Of a DNA stretch of 63,322 bases, positions 9,739-17,258 are shown piece by piece. The notes under the pieces were generated by a model. That model made no database searches. It was not told the DNA's origin and worked only from the letters and a program-made list of their open reading frames with translations. Source of the stretch: Actinomadura sp. KC06 (GTDB taxonomy: Bacteria; Actinomycetota; Actinomycetes; Streptosporangiales; Streptosporangiaceae); assembly GCF_004348735.1 (NCBI RefSeq), contig NZ_SMKT01000036.1, positions 1 to 63,322 on the forward strand. The letters run 5' to 3'. Numbering within the stretch: position 1 is the stretch's first letter; the number at the start of each line of letters is the position of its first letter. A program made the translations under genes and the position numbers.

Positions 9739-10242
9739 ATGCGAACCAACCGCAAGACGATCGCGGCCGGGGTCGGCGCCGCCGGTCTCCTCGGACTCGG
9801 CCTCTACATAGCCGTCCCCGCGGCCGCCGCAGACCCGTCACCGTCGCCGTCCAAGTCGGGGACGAAGACGTACCAAGGCGATGGCCCCCAAGGCCAGAAA
9901 TGGCGCGACGGCAAGGGCCACCCGGGCAAGCGGCACCCCCACCGGCACGTCCGCCCCTTCCGCGGCGTCCACGGCGAGGCCACCGTCCGCCGCAAGGACG
10001 GGTTCCACCTCGCGACCTGGCAGCGCGGCAAGATCACCGCTCTCTCGGCCACGACCCTCACCGTCCGCAGCGACGACGGCGCCTCCTGGACGTGGACGGC
10101 CAACGCGAACACCCGCGTCAGCAAGAACGGCGAGAAGTCCGCGCTCACGTCGCTCGCCGCCGGCGACCAGGTCCTGGTGGCAGGCGAACGCTCCGGAGAC
10201 ACCCGCAACGCACGGATCGTCCGCGTCCCCAAGCCCCGCTAG
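9739..10242 (+). CDS. Secreted protein with DUF5666-like domain
   Basis: 167 residues. The N-terminus is a signal peptide: basic start (MRTNRKT), hydrophobic stretch (AAGLLGLGLYIAVPAAAA) and a cleavage-like AAA-D. A Pro/Ser/His/Lys-rich linker follows, then a beta-rich domain (GKITALSATTLTVRSDDG, later ALTSLAAGDQVLVAG) that fits the small OB-like DUF5666 fold found in exported proteins. It lies 54 bp before a response regulator and a kinase on the same strand, so it may be part of the same envelope-related regulon. No enzymatic motif is seen. Confidence 0.75.
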   Translation: MRTNRKTIAAGVGAAGLLGLGLYIAVPAAAADPSPSPSKSGTKTYQGDGPQGQKWRDGKGHPGKRHPHRHVRPFRGVHGEATVRRKDGFHLATWQRGKITALSATTLTVRSDDGASWTWTANANTRVSKNGEKSALTSLAAGDQVLVAGERSGDTRNARIVRVPKPR

Positions 10243-10296
10243 GACGGGTACGGTCGGAGCGACGACCAGGGCGTACGGCACGATCTGCGGGAGCCG

Positions 10297-10992
10297 ATGA
10301 GCGAGAACGGGCGGGTGCTCGTCGTGGACGACGAGGCCAACATCCGCGACCTGATCGACGTCGCGCTGCGCTTCCACGGCTTCGCGACCGTCCTCGCGGG
10401 CACCGGCGAGGAGGCGCTGCGCGCGGCGGGCGAGGAGCGTCCCGACCTGGTCCTCCTGGACGTCATGCTCCCCGACCTGGACGGTTTCGACGTGTGCCGG
10501 CGGCTCCGCGCGGGCGGCGACCAGGTCCCGGTGATCTTCCTGACGGCGCGCGACACCCCGTCCGACACGGTCACGGGGCTGACACTCGGCGGCGACGACT
10601 ATGTCACCAAGCCGTTCTCGATCGAGGCGCTGATCGCACGCGTGCGGGCCGTCCTGCGCCGGGCCGCGCCGCCGCCCGCCTCGCCTGCGCCGTCCGACAC
10701 CGGTGTCCTGCGCGTCGCCGACCTCGAACTGGACGAGGCGCACTGGCGGGTCCGGCGCGGCGGCGTCGACGTGGACCTCTCGCCGACCGAGTTCCGCCTC
10801 CTCGCCTACCTGATGCGGAACGCGGGCATGGTGCTGTCGCGGACGCAGCTCCTCGCGGGCGTGTGGGGCTGGGACCACGGAAACCCGCAGGTCGTCGAGA
10901 CCTACATCAGCTACCTGCGGCGCAAGCTCGACCCGCTCGGCACGCCGCTCATCCACACCCAGCGCGGCGTGGGCTACGCGCTGCGGCCATGA
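10297..10992 (+). CDS. OmpR/PhoB-type response regulator
   Basis: 231 residues. Receiver domain with acidic pair DD at 11-12, phosphoacceptor Asp55 in LLDVMLPDLDG, the Thr/Ser switch (FLTAR) and Lys in TKPFS. The C-terminal winged helix has the family pattern LSPTEFRLLAYLMRNAG and ends in VVETYISYLRRKLD...RGVGYALRP. The gene overlaps the following kinase by four bases (ATGA), so the two make one two-component system. Target genes are unknown. The secreted protein upstream is a candidate. Confidence 0.94.
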   Translation: MSENGRVLVVDDEANIRDLIDVALRFHGFATVLAGTGEEALRAAGEERPDLVLLDVMLPDLDGFDVCRRLRAGGDQVPVIFLTARDTPSDTVTGLTLGGDDYVTKPFSIEALIARVRAVLRRAAPPPASPAPSDTGVLRVADLELDEAHWRVRRGGVDVDLSPTEFRLLAYLMRNAGMVLSRTQLLAGVWGWDHGNPQVVETYISYLRRKLDPLGTPLIHTQRGVGYALRP

Positions 10993-12320
10993 CGCTCAAC
11001 GCCCGGCTGCTCACCGGCCTGCTCGCCGTCACCTTCACCGGGCTGGCGATCATGGGCCTGGTGAGCGCGCTCGTCCTGCGCGGCTACCTGATGCACCGGG
11101 TGGACGAGCAGCTCCAGGGCACCCGCGACCGCGCCGTGTCCCGCCTCCTGCGCCCCGGCCTGCCGGAACAGGGCGTCGCCCCGGCCCAGTTCGTGGTCCT
11201 GGCCATCGGCCGGGCCGGACGCGTCAGCGTCCTGAGCGGCGACCAGCCGTCCCCCGCCCGCGCCGTCGCCGAGATCGAGAAACTCGGCCAGGCCGAACTG
11301 TCAACGCGCGCCCGCACCCTGGAACCGTTCTCCCTCCCCGGCCTCCGCGCCGTCGCACGCCCCTGGCGGAACGGCATACTCGTCGTCGCCTCGCCGCTCA
11401 ACGAGATCCATTCGGCCGTCCGCAACCTCGTCCTCTCGGAGATCGCCACGGCGTCGCTCCTGCTCGCCGTCCTGATCGTCCTCGGCCGCCGCCTGATCGG
11501 CCGCGGCCTGCTGCCGCTCGACCGGATGGCCGCCACCGCGCACGCCATCACCGCCGCCGGCGACCTGCGCGCCCGCATGCCCGGCCCGGGCTCCCGCACC
11601 GAGACCGCCCGGCTCGCCGCCGCGATCAACGTGATGCTGGAACGGATCGAGCAGGCGTTCTGGGCCCGGAGCCGCTCCGAGTCCCGCGTCCGCGAGTTCG
11701 CCGCCGACGCCTCGCACGAACTGCGCACACCGCTGACGACCATCCAGGGCTACGCGGAGCTGTACCGGCACGGCGCCCTCGGCCCCGACGAGCTCCCCGA
11801 CGCCATGCGCCGCATCGAGGACGAGGCCGGCCGCATGAACAGACTGGTCACCGACCTGCTGGAACTGGCCCGCCTGGACCGCGAGGCGTCCCTGACCCCG
11901 TCCCCGACCGACCTGGTCCCCCTGGCCCGAGACGCCATAGCGGACGCGACGGCCGCGGACCCCGACCACCCCGTCACCCTGGCCGCCCCCGACTCCCTCA
12001 TCGCCCACGTCGACGAACCCCGCATCCGCCAGGTCCTGGCAAACCTCCTGGCCAACGTCAGAACCCACACACCCCCCGGCACACCCGCGACGATCCGCCT
12101 GGCACCGGGCCTGATCGAAGTGACCGACCAAGGACCGGGCATGCCCCCCGAAGACGCCGCCCGCGCCTTCGAACGCTTCCACCGCACCGACCAGAACTCC
12201 CCCGGAGCCGGCCTGGGCCTCCCCATCGTCGCCGCCATAGCCGCCGCCCACGGCGGACGCGCCGAACTCCTCTCAGAACCGTCCAGGGGAACAACCGTCC
12301 GCCTAACATTCCCCCACTAA
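10989..12320 (+). CDS. Sensor histidine kinase (HAMP, class I)
   Basis: 443-residue membrane kinase paired with the preceding response regulator. Residues 1-40 hold the first membrane helix, then a ~110-residue extracytoplasmic sensor region, a second helix (SLLLAVLIVLGRRLIGRGL), a HAMP linker, and the dimerisation helix with the phospho-His in DASHELRTPLTTIQGYAEL. The ATP-binding part has an N box (NLLANVRTHTP), G1 box (VTDQGPGMPPE), F-like FERFHR, and G2 box GAGLGLPIV. An open frame extends far upstream through the previous genes, but the start at 10989 fits the ATGA overlap. Confidence 0.93.
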   Translation: MTLNARLLTGLLAVTFTGLAIMGLVSALVLRGYLMHRVDEQLQGTRDRAVSRLLRPGLPEQGVAPAQFVVLAIGRAGRVSVLSGDQPSPARAVAEIEKLGQAELSTRARTLEPFSLPGLRAVARPWRNGILVVASPLNEIHSAVRNLVLSEIATASLLLAVLIVLGRRLIGRGLLPLDRMAATAHAITAAGDLRARMPGPGSRTETARLAAAINVMLERIEQAFWARSRSESRVREFAADASHELRTPLTTIQGYAELYRHGALGPDELPDAMRRIEDEAGRMNRLVTDLLELARLDREASLTPSPTDLVPLARDAIADATAADPDHPVTLAAPDSLIAHVDEPRIRQVLANLLANVRTHTPPGTPATIRLAPGLIEVTDQGPGMPPEDAARAFERFHRTDQNSPGAGLGLPIVAAIAAAHGGRAELLSEPSRGTTVRLTFPH

Positions 12321-12328
12321 CCGCCCCG

Positions 12329-12388
12329 CGGATAGAGCATCTGACCACAGACCAGAAGATGAAAGGTCCGCGAATCCCCCACCAACAG
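12329..12388 (+). pseudogene. Degenerate tRNA-Arg relic
   Basis: Nine bases after the kinase stop, the plus strand reads 17 bases (12329-12345) identical to the D arm and start of the anticodon arm of the intact tRNA-Arg at 21693-21765. A patchier match runs on through the anticodon arm and a GAATCCC-type T arm. The acceptor stem is not pairable and the anticodon loop lacks U33, so this cannot be a working tRNA. Its orientation is opposite to the intact gene. It lies 150 bp outside the left end of the integrated element, so it probably records an older insertion or rearrangement at this tRNA. Confidence 0.6.
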
Positions 12389-12502
12389 ACCGTCCGAGGG
12401 CACCGGCCGAGCCCGCGGCGCCCAGCCGAGGCGGAGCCGGGACACGTCAGGGCATCGACATCTGCAAGGACAACGAGTTGGCAGGCCAAGAGGGCAAACC
12501 AA

Positions 12503-12530
12503 AGGCCCCTTCCATGATCGGAAAGGGCCT
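12503..12530 (-). terminator. Hairpin terminator, original downstream flank of tRNA-Arg
   Basis: Inverted repeat aggcccCttcc / ggaaAgggcct with a 6-base loop and one C-A mismatch. On the minus strand it lies directly after the displaced tRNA 3' end (attL), with a short T run, which is where the tRNA-Arg transcript would have ended before insertion. A structurally matching hairpin sits at the other end of the element. Confidence 0.7.
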
Positions 12531-12538
12531 CTGAGGTG

Positions 12539-12581
12539 GCGCACCCGAAGGGATTCGAACCCCTAACCTTCTGATCCGTAG
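12539..12581. repeat. attL, 43-bp direct repeat of tRNA-Arg 3' end
   Basis: Perfect 43-base copy of 21692-21734, covering the 3' half of tRNA-Arg(ACG) from the anticodon loop to just past the discriminator base. The match stops abruptly at both sides. An isolated tRNA 3' half at one end and a complete tRNA next to an integrase gene at the other end is the classic signature of site-specific integration. Confidence 0.93.
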
Positions 12582-12673
12582 CCCTAGGCACTAGGTTCGC
12601 GGAGGTACGCGCAAGTTCGTGACCTGCGAGAATGCACCTACGTGCACCTGACTGGACCCTAGCGAACCTCGGC

Positions 12674-12696
12674 GCGTTGCTACACGCGTTGCTACA
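12674..12696. repeat. Tandem 11-bp direct repeat near attL, candidate integrase arm sites
   Basis: gcgttgctaca occurs at 12674-12684 and again at 12686-12696 with a 12-base period. The same pair, in the same orientation and with the same period, occurs at 21617-21639 beside attR. Such short repeats flanking the core are typical arm-type binding sites of tyrosine integrases. This role is inferred from placement. Confidence 0.65.
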
Positions 12697-12710
12697 TGGA
12701 ATGCCGGGGC

Positions 12711-12863
12711 CTACCCCTTCTTGATGTACTTCTCCAAGCAATTGTCAACGATCTCCGTGAGCGTCTTGCCCTCCTTGGCGGCCTTCTCCTGAGCCTGCCG
12801 CTTCCGCTCGGCCGGGACGCGAACGCCGCCCAGCGACTCCTTCTTGTGGCGGTCATCGCCCAT
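12711..12863 (-). CDS. 50-aa ribbon-helix-helix-like protein
   Basis: Very small basic protein. The segment GVRVPAERKRQAQEKAAKEG followed by KTLTEIVDNCLEKYIKK has the strand-helix-helix pattern of Arc/CopG/ParD repressors (one beta strand GGVRVP then two helices). It starts at ATG 12863 and lies at the left end of the element. Small RHH proteins of this type act as repressors, plasmid copy or partition factors, or antitoxins, and no toxin partner is seen beside it. The start is followed closely by the motif, so the size is probably correct. Confidence 0.65.
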   Translation of the reverse strand: MGDDRHKKESLGGVRVPAERKRQAQEKAAKEGKTLTEIVDNCLEKYIKKG

Positions 12864-13050
12864 GATGCACTTCCCTCGCACAGGTGGATATCCGCAAATG
12901 ATGCCTGACCTCTTGCTACTTGTCTTCACCCGGCGTAGCTTGTGGATATCCGCAAACGCCGGATGAGCGGGGACAATACCCGCAAAAGAGGTCGGCCCCG
13001 ACCCAGCGATTGCGCCGCTGGCCGGGGCCTCGACGGAAGGGACCTCCGCC

Positions 13051-13392
13051 GTGAACACAAAGCCTACCGACCAGACCAACGACGAGCAGCCGACCGCGAC
13101 CGTGCCGGGGACATGGCCCGACGGAGAGCCAGCGGGAGTCCGTTGGCTGCAGCAGTTCGCCGGACAGCTCGCCGAGGTCGCCGAGCGCGCCCAGGCCCTC
13201 GATGACCGCGCGGAGATGCGCGACGCCATCAAGGCCGCATCCGACGCCGTGTGCGTCCTGGGTGAGGCGCTGGAGGCCGGAGACGCCGACCTGCTCCGGC
13301 GCGCCGAGACGAACGTGCGCGAGGTGCTCGCCCTCGCGGGCAGGATGCTCGACACGTGCGAGGAGATCGAGCGGCTGGAGCGCCGGTCGTAG
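13051..13392 (+). CDS. Element-borne hypothetical protein, helical, 113 aa
   Basis: Not recognised. GTG start with a GAAGGGA site 10 bases upstream. The first 30 residues are polar (Asp/Gln/Thr-rich), and the rest is predicted mostly helical with many Ala/Glu/Leu (LAEVAERAQALDDRAEMRDA, RRAETNVREVLALAG). A single Cys-containing segment (AVCVLGEAL) and no membrane helix are seen. It is followed immediately by a strong perfect-stem terminator, so it is transcribed on its own. Confidence 0.6.
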   Translation: MNTKPTDQTNDEQPTATVPGTWPDGEPAGVRWLQQFAGQLAEVAERAQALDDRAEMRDAIKAASDAVCVLGEALEAGDADLLRRAETNVREVLALAGRMLDTCEEIERLERRS

Positions 13393-13406
13393 CACAGCCC
13401 TCCGAC

Positions 13407-13439
13407 AGAACCCCGCCGGTCAGGTATCGGCGGGGTTCT
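13407..13439 (+). terminator. 12-bp perfect-stem terminator
   Basis: agaaccccgccg pairs perfectly with cggcggggttct over a 9-base loop, followed by ctcg. It lies 14 bp after the stop of the 113-aa gene and separates it from the repeat array that follows. Confidence 0.85.
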
Positions 13440-13454
13440 CGCACGTCGCAGAGG

Positions 13455-13618
13455 GTGCGGCCCGTGCGGACGGGGGGACAGGCGCTTCGTCCAACTTGGA
13501 CGAAGCGTCATCGCCGTGCGGCCCGTGCGGACGGGGGGACAGGCATCACTTTGCTCAGATCCGCAAAGTGACGGACGTGCGGCCCGTGCGGACGGGGGGT
13601 GCTCACAATCTGAGCGCC
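13455..13618. repeat. CRISPR-like three-unit array with palindromic 32-bp spacers
   Basis: Two identical 29-bp repeats (13455-13483 and 13516-13544) and a third copy (13577-) matching in its first 23 bases. The two gaps between repeats are exactly 32 bp, the 61-bp period of type I-E CRISPR. Each repeat can fold as CCCGT-GCGG-ACGGG, like type I-E repeats. However, each spacer is itself an inverted repeat: 25-bp perfect palindrome at 13483-13507, 9-bp arms at 13546-13554/13563-13571, and, after the third repeat, gctca/tgagc extendable to 8 bp with one wobble. No cas gene is present. I therefore describe it as a structured repeat array rather than a true CRISPR. Confidence 0.8.
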
Positions 13619-13619
13619 C

Positions 13620-13868
13620 TTACTCGCCGTCTCCGGCCTGCTCGATGACGAACGTACCCCGGCCGCGGACCGCGCGGAGACGGCCCTCAGCGCGCAGCGT
13701 CGAGATGGCGCGGCGGACGGTCGGTCGAGCGACGCCGAACTCCTCGCACAACGCCTCTTCGCTCGGGATGCGGCGGTTCGGCGGATACGTCCCGCTCTCG
13801 ATGCGGCTGCGCAGGACGCCGGCGATCTGCTGCCAGAGCGGATCGGGGCCGTCGAGGTCAACCGTCAT
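13620..13868 (-). CDS. GntR-type DNA-binding regulator, HTH domain only (82 aa)
   Basis: Almost pure winged-helix domain: DPLWQQIAGVLRSRIESGTY, then IPSEEALCEEFGVARPTVRR and AEGRLRAVRGRGTFV, the typical GntR order. No effector domain follows (82 residues in total), as in small GntR-like repressors of actinomycete integrative elements. It is divergent from the 76-aa gene at 13973, and a palindrome (aagtt-ac-aactt) sits in the gap. I infer that it represses its own gene and the rightward genes. The ATG at 13868 is chosen because the HTH begins right after it. Confidence 0.85.
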   Translation of the reverse strand: MTVDLDGPDPLWQQIAGVLRSRIESGTYPPNRRIPSEEALCEEFGVARPTVRRAISTLRAEGRLRAVRGRGTFVIEQAGDGE

Positions 13869-13914
13869 GATCCAAACACTAGGTGACCTGCGACAATGGC
13901 TAACTACTGACAAC

Positions 13915-13926
13915 AAGTTACAACTT
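13915..13926. promoter_or_regulatory. Palindrome in GntR divergent promoter region
   Basis: aagtt-ac-aactt inverted repeat inside an unusually AT-rich 60-base stretch between the GntR gene and the gene at 13973. GntR repressors often bind short palindromes in such places. This is a candidate operator on position and symmetry only. Confidence 0.45.
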
Positions 13927-13972
13927 CTGTACGGTAGGCATCACGTTCAGCGACACCGGAGGGACCCCGGAC

Positions 13973-14203
13973 ATGGACGAGGCACGCCGCGTGGATGCGG
14001 CCGAGCGACAGATAGCGCACTTCGACGTGTACGAGACCGACCGTGGATGGCTCGCCGTCCATCAGCGCGACCACGACCTACGACTGGAGCACACCGACTG
14101 GCGAGACCTGTTCTGGCTGTGCGTCACGGCCCGGATGGTCACCGAGTTCCGCGAGGCGGCCGAGGAACTCGCCGCGCGCATGGCCGAGCCCGGCCGCCAG
14201 TAG
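13973..14203 (+). CDS. Element-borne hypothetical protein, 76 aa
   Basis: Not recognised. ATG preceded by GGAGGGA. Charged, with many His/Asp/Arg (HFDVYETDRGWLAVHQRDH) and a helical C-terminal half (REAAEELAARMAE). No membrane segment or known motif. It is the first gene right of the GntR repressor and is followed by another small gene 28 bp downstream, so the two are probably co-transcribed as early regulatory or accessory genes of the element. Confidence 0.6.
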   Translation: MDEARRVDAAERQIAHFDVYETDRGWLAVHQRDHDLRLEHTDWRDLFWLCVTARMVTEFREAAEELAARMAEPGRQ

Positions 14204-14231
14204 CGCACGAACGGACCGGGAAGCGGGATCA

Positions 14232-14456
14232 ATGTCTGAGGTGAAGGTCGGCGCGTACCGGCTCGTCGAGGACAAGGGCATGTGGTTCCTGCTCGGCGAC
14301 GACGAGTGGATCGCCGGGACGCTGGTCCCGCAGCCGGACGGGTCGTGGCGCTGCCGGATCCCCGGCGCCGGTGTCCGCTCGATCACGCCGCCGGACGGTG
14401 TGCCGAACGCGGCGGCGTGGGTCGCGCGTCAGGTCGCCGCGGACGACCGGCCCTAA
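14232..14456 (+). CDS. Element-borne hypothetical protein, 74 aa
   Basis: Not recognised. Small protein with several beta-strand-like segments (VKVGAYRLVEDKGMWFLLG, then GSWRCRIPGAGVRSI) and a helical end (NAAAWVARQVAADDRP). The frame is open further upstream, but the ATG at 14232 follows GAAGCGGGA and begins a protein-like sequence. It is followed within five bases by a 14-bp perfect-stem terminator. Confidence 0.6.
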   Translation: MSEVKVGAYRLVEDKGMWFLLGDDEWIAGTLVPQPDGSWRCRIPGAGVRSITPPDGVPNAAAWVARQVAADDRP

Positions 14457-14460
14457 GACG

Positions 14461-14555
14461 CCGCGACCCTGGGAGGGAAGCCCGATGCGGGTCCCAGGGT
14501 CGCGGCCCCCACGCCACACCCCCGAGCAAGCCCGCGCAGGCTCTCGGGGGTGTGG
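14461..14555 (+). terminator. Two consecutive perfect-stem hairpins
   Basis: First hairpin: 14461-14474 pairs with 14492-14505 (14 bp, ccgcgaccctggga arm). Second hairpin: 14514-14526 pairs with 14543-14555 (13 bp, ccacacccccgag arm). They lie directly after the 74-aa gene and end rightward transcription of the left arm. The double hairpin between oppositely directed gene sets probably insulates them. Confidence 0.8.
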
Positions 14556-14705
14556 TCTGTTTGTGCAGGTCAGGGGGTTGTCACAGAGGGTGGCGGGGGC
14601 GGTGGCGAGCCGCACGACGAACCCGGCCGCCGTGACCCCAAAGCCAGGGTTCTCGCAGGATGTACGGTTCCCACATCTGGGACCGGTCACGCAGCGTAAG
14701 GGCTC

Positions 14706-14903
14706 TCAGTCGTCCGGCTCCTGCATGAACACCCAGCCGACCGGCGGCCCGACCTCCGGGTCGAGCACCTCCATGCGGCGGCACCGGACGGCCATCTCGA
14801 CCAGCTCACGCAGCGCGGCCGACGTCGAGCGGCCGGACTCCTCCGCCATCTGCTCGAACGCGTCCGCGAGCTGGGTCGGAACCTTCGTGCTCAAGGTGGC
14901 CAT
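14706..14903 (-). CDS. 65-aa ribbon-helix-helix-type protein
   Basis: Begins MATLSTKVPTQLADAFEQMA then EESGRSTSAALRELVEMAV, which is the strand plus two helices of a CopG/Arc-like DNA-binding domain. A short Pro/Gly tail (VGPPVGWVFMQEPDD) follows. The start is ATG 14903. It lies downstream of the capsid gene and beyond a strong hairpin, with its own ~210-bp upstream region. A regulator of the element is the likely role, and an antitoxin without its toxin is the alternative. Confidence 0.7.
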   Translation of the reverse strand: MATLSTKVPTQLADAFEQMAEESGRSTSAALRELVEMAVRCRRMEVLDPEVGPPVGWVFMQEPDD

Positions 14904-15117
14904 GCGTGCCTCCGGTGGCGGTAGACCCGCTCCGTCGTAACGGAGGGAGACGGTGACTGTACTTGGGGTCGCGGCGACCTGCGGGAACGTACGGCCAGCC
15001 GCCGCCCCCCGCCCCGGCCACACACTTTTGTTGACTGCTTTGGGGTCGCGCGTCGCCGCGAAGGTGTGCGGCTCGGGTGCGTCCCCCGTCCCCATCGGCA
15101 GGACATGGGACGCGTGA

Positions 15118-15162
15118 CCGTGCGGCCGAGATGGAGGAGAGGGGAACACCTCGGCCGCACGG
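15118..15162 (-). terminator. 13-bp stem terminator after the capsid gene
   Basis: ccgtgcggccgag (15118-15130) pairs perfectly with ctcggccgcacgg (15150-15162) over a 19-base loop. It begins eight bases past the capsid gene stop on the minus strand, so it should end the long leftward operon before the RHH gene. Confidence 0.75.
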
Positions 15163-15170
15163 TGCTCACG

Positions 15171-16613
15171 TCACGCAGTCGTGGCGATGTTGAGGACCTT
15201 AAAAGCTCCGTCCACGACCACGTCACTGCCCGTACGCCACCACAGCAGCGCGCCGCGCTTGCCGGTCGGACGGCGGTTGGCGCCGATCACCATCGGCAGG
15301 AACTCTAGCTGTGCTCCGATTCGATCGACGATGATGAACTGCTGGAAGTCGCCGTAGAGCAGCAGGAAGTTGTCCGCCGTGGCCGAGGTGCTGAACGTGC
15401 CGTCCATGTTGGACAGCTCGCTGAGCGGCTTGCGCAGGAGGGTGGGCGGTGTGGCCTGGAGGCCGGGGAACTTGAGTGCGCCCGCCGTGGTCTCCATCTG
15501 CGCCAGGGTGTTGATGATGGCGAGGTTGGCGCACCACTGCGCGCGAGCCTGCCAACGGGGCCCCAGGGCGTTCTGGACGGCGTAGACGTCCCCGGAGGCG
15601 AGGGTCTCGGGGGTCGCCGGGGCGACCTCGGATGAGGTCCCGTCCAGTGCCGTGATGATGCCCGTGGGCTGTCCCGAGCCCGTGCCGGTCGTGTAGGCCG
15701 TGGCGTTGAGCTGATCGGCCGCGTCCACCAGGAGGCCCTGCAGCTCGGCCAGGAAGTTCATGGCGTCCATGCCGACCTCGAACGAGTACTCGACGTACGC
15801 GTCGCCCTTGTGCACGGGGATGGACGGCTGCCCGAGCGTCGGGGATGCGTCCGCGACCTCGGCGCCCTCCGCCGTCCACTCCGCGGTCACTCCGGCGGAG
15901 GTGACGCCGTTCCAGGTGTCGGTCGCGGTCTGGACGGTGCGGGAGATCTGCCGCAGCGGGTTGATGCTGCCGTTGTTGGTCAGCAGGATCGCCGGGTCGA
16001 GCGTCAGCGGCACCATGTACCCACCGGCGTTGTCGGTGAGGCTCATCGAGCGCATGAGGCCCTGCACCTCGCGCACGCGCTGATACGCGCCGCGCTCCTG
16101 CTCGTCCCACTCCATGTGCCCGCGCTCCGGGTCGGCGCACAGCTTGGCGAACGCCCGCAGATAGGCCGGGTCGCCGGTCGCCGTCGTCCACTGCGCGGTA
16201 ACGCCCTGCTCGTGGCGGGCCCCGTTCGTCATGAGCCGCTCGACGCGCTCCGCGCCGTAGTCCGGCAGCTCTCCGGAGCGCGTGAGGCCGTCCAGAACGC
16301 GCATCGCGTTGTCCCGCTCGGTGCCGCCCACGCTCGGCCGGTACGAGCCGAACGGCGTCCCGTGCTCGACGGCACCTCCGCCGGCGGCCGCGCGGACCTT
16401 GTCGAGCTGCTCCTCGCGCTCCAGCTCCCGGCGCCGCTTGTCGACGGCGGCGAACTCCTCCAGTAGCTGACTCGTCCGGATCTCCTGCGCGCCGGTCAGC
16501 TTGCCGAAGTTCTTGAGGCGGTCGGTCTCGGTCTTGATCTCCTGCATCCGCCCGACGCACGCGGCAGGGGTGGTCAGCATCGCGGCGAGCTCGTCAACGG
16601 TCAGGTCAGACAT
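15171..16613 (-). CDS. HK97-family phage major capsid protein with N-terminal delta domain
   Basis: 480 residues. Residues about 1-90 are a charged helical segment (KTETDRLKNFGKLTGAQEI, ELEREEQLDKVRAAAG) like the scaffolding delta domain normally removed by a prohead protease. The remainder follows the HK97 fold order: GGYMVPLTLDPAILLTNNGS, SVT-like AEWTAEGAEVADASPTLGQ, the E-loop/P-domain region, AQWCANLAIINTLAQ, and a C-terminal GDFQQFIIVDRIGAQLEFLP. It is the last gene of the leftward element operon. No portal, terminase or protease gene accompanies it, so maturation would need a helper phage. The nearest known parallel is capsid-forming satellites. That parallel is inference. Confidence 0.92.
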   Translation of the reverse strand: MSDLTVDELAAMLTTPAACVGRMQEIKTETDRLKNFGKLTGAQEIRTSQLLEEFAAVDKRRRELEREEQLDKVRAAAGGGAVEHGTPFGSYRPSVGGTERDNAMRVLDGLTRSGELPDYGAERVERLMTNGARHEQGVTAQWTTATGDPAYLRAFAKLCADPERGHMEWDEQERGAYQRVREVQGLMRSMSLTDNAGGYMVPLTLDPAILLTNNGSINPLRQISRTVQTATDTWNGVTSAGVTAEWTAEGAEVADASPTLGQPSIPVHKGDAYVEYSFEVGMDAMNFLAELQGLLVDAADQLNATAYTTGTGSGQPTGIITALDGTSSEVAPATPETLASGDVYAVQNALGPRWQARAQWCANLAIINTLAQMETTAGALKFPGLQATPPTLLRKPLSELSNMDGTFSTSATADNFLLLYGDFQQFIIVDRIGAQLEFLPMVIGANRRPTGKRGALLWWRTGSDVVVDGAFKVLNIATTA

Positions 16614-16791
16614 GTGGGCCCTCCCAGGGCACGGTCGGTCAGAGGTGATGCGCCGTGCCGGGCTTAGGGCCGCTGGCCTGCCGGTCGTGCTGCGTCCGTC
16701 CGCCGCTGGCGGAGGGGATGAGGGGCGGTCGCCCGGAGGTGGTCGTGAAGACCGGCGTCCGAGCGTCCCGCATCACCAGGGTAGCGGAGGG

Positions 16792-17016
16792 TCACGACAG
16801 TCCGCCCTCGTCGTCCCGCCGCGCCCGATGCGTCAGCACGCCGAGCGCCCCGGGCACCGTGGCGCCGTCCGGGGCGACGCGCGTCAGCCACGGGCACGAT
16901 GCCTCATGCTCGACCACGACGACGCGCACGGGCCCGCTGAGCCCCTGCCCGCGGCTCACGTGCACCACGGCGGGGCAGTCTTCGCACGCCAGGGCCTGGA
17001 GGTCGTCCCGGTTCAT
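16792..17016 (-). CDS. Element-borne hypothetical protein, 74 aa
   Basis: Not recognised. Has CEDCPAVVHVSRG near the N-terminus and a later Cys (HEASCPWLTRV), a pattern that could bind a metal, but this is weak. Overlaps the preceding 81-aa gene by four bases (ATGA), which supports it as a translated member of the operon. A 178-bp gap without a clear gene separates it from the capsid start. Confidence 0.6.
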   Translation of the reverse strand: MNRDDLQALACEDCPAVVHVSRGQGLSGPVRVVVVEHEASCPWLTRVAPDGATVPGALGVLTHRARRDDEGGLS

Positions 17017-17258
17017 CGCCGTCCCCGTCCCTCAGGCCGGATGACCGGCCGTTCGTCCACGGCGCCCGCGAGACCGGCGGCGCGTACGCGCTCCATGCGA
17101 TCGACGTCGGCCACCAGGTCGGCCAGGACGACCCACACCCGGCCGAGCTGCGGCGACGTCTCCGCCCACTTCTGCCCGTTCTCCGCCCAGCGGACGGCGA
17201 GCACCTGGCGCTCCTCCGGCCGCAGGCGGCCGAGTGCGGCGCGTAGCTCGTCGCTCAT
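17013..17258 (-). CDS. Element-borne hypothetical protein, 81 aa
   Basis: Not recognised. The N-terminal part ELRAALGRLRPEERQVLAVR resembles the second helix-turn-helix approach of sigma-like proteins but is too short to call. The rest is helical (VWVVLADLVADVDRMERVRA). ATGA overlaps with both neighbours tie it to the operon. Confidence 0.6.
   Translation of the reverse strand: MSDELRAALGRLRPEERQVLAVRWAENGQKWAETSPQLGRVWVVLADLVADVDRMERVRAAGLAGAVDERPVIRPEGRGRR

Noticed and set aside
9666..10988. Open frame running into the histidine kinase from far upstream
   Set aside because: The upstream part overlaps the secreted protein and response regulator in another frame and is low-complexity Arg/Pro. 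The ATGA overlap at 10989 gives the real start.
13455..13618. Calling the array a true CRISPR locus
   Set aside because: Geometry fits type I-E, but all variable parts are palindromes, there are only three units and no cas genes, so I list it as a repeat array.
13051..14903. Toxin-antitoxin pair in the left arm of the element
   Set aside because: Two RHH-like proteins could be antitoxins, but no toxin family is recognisable beside either of them.
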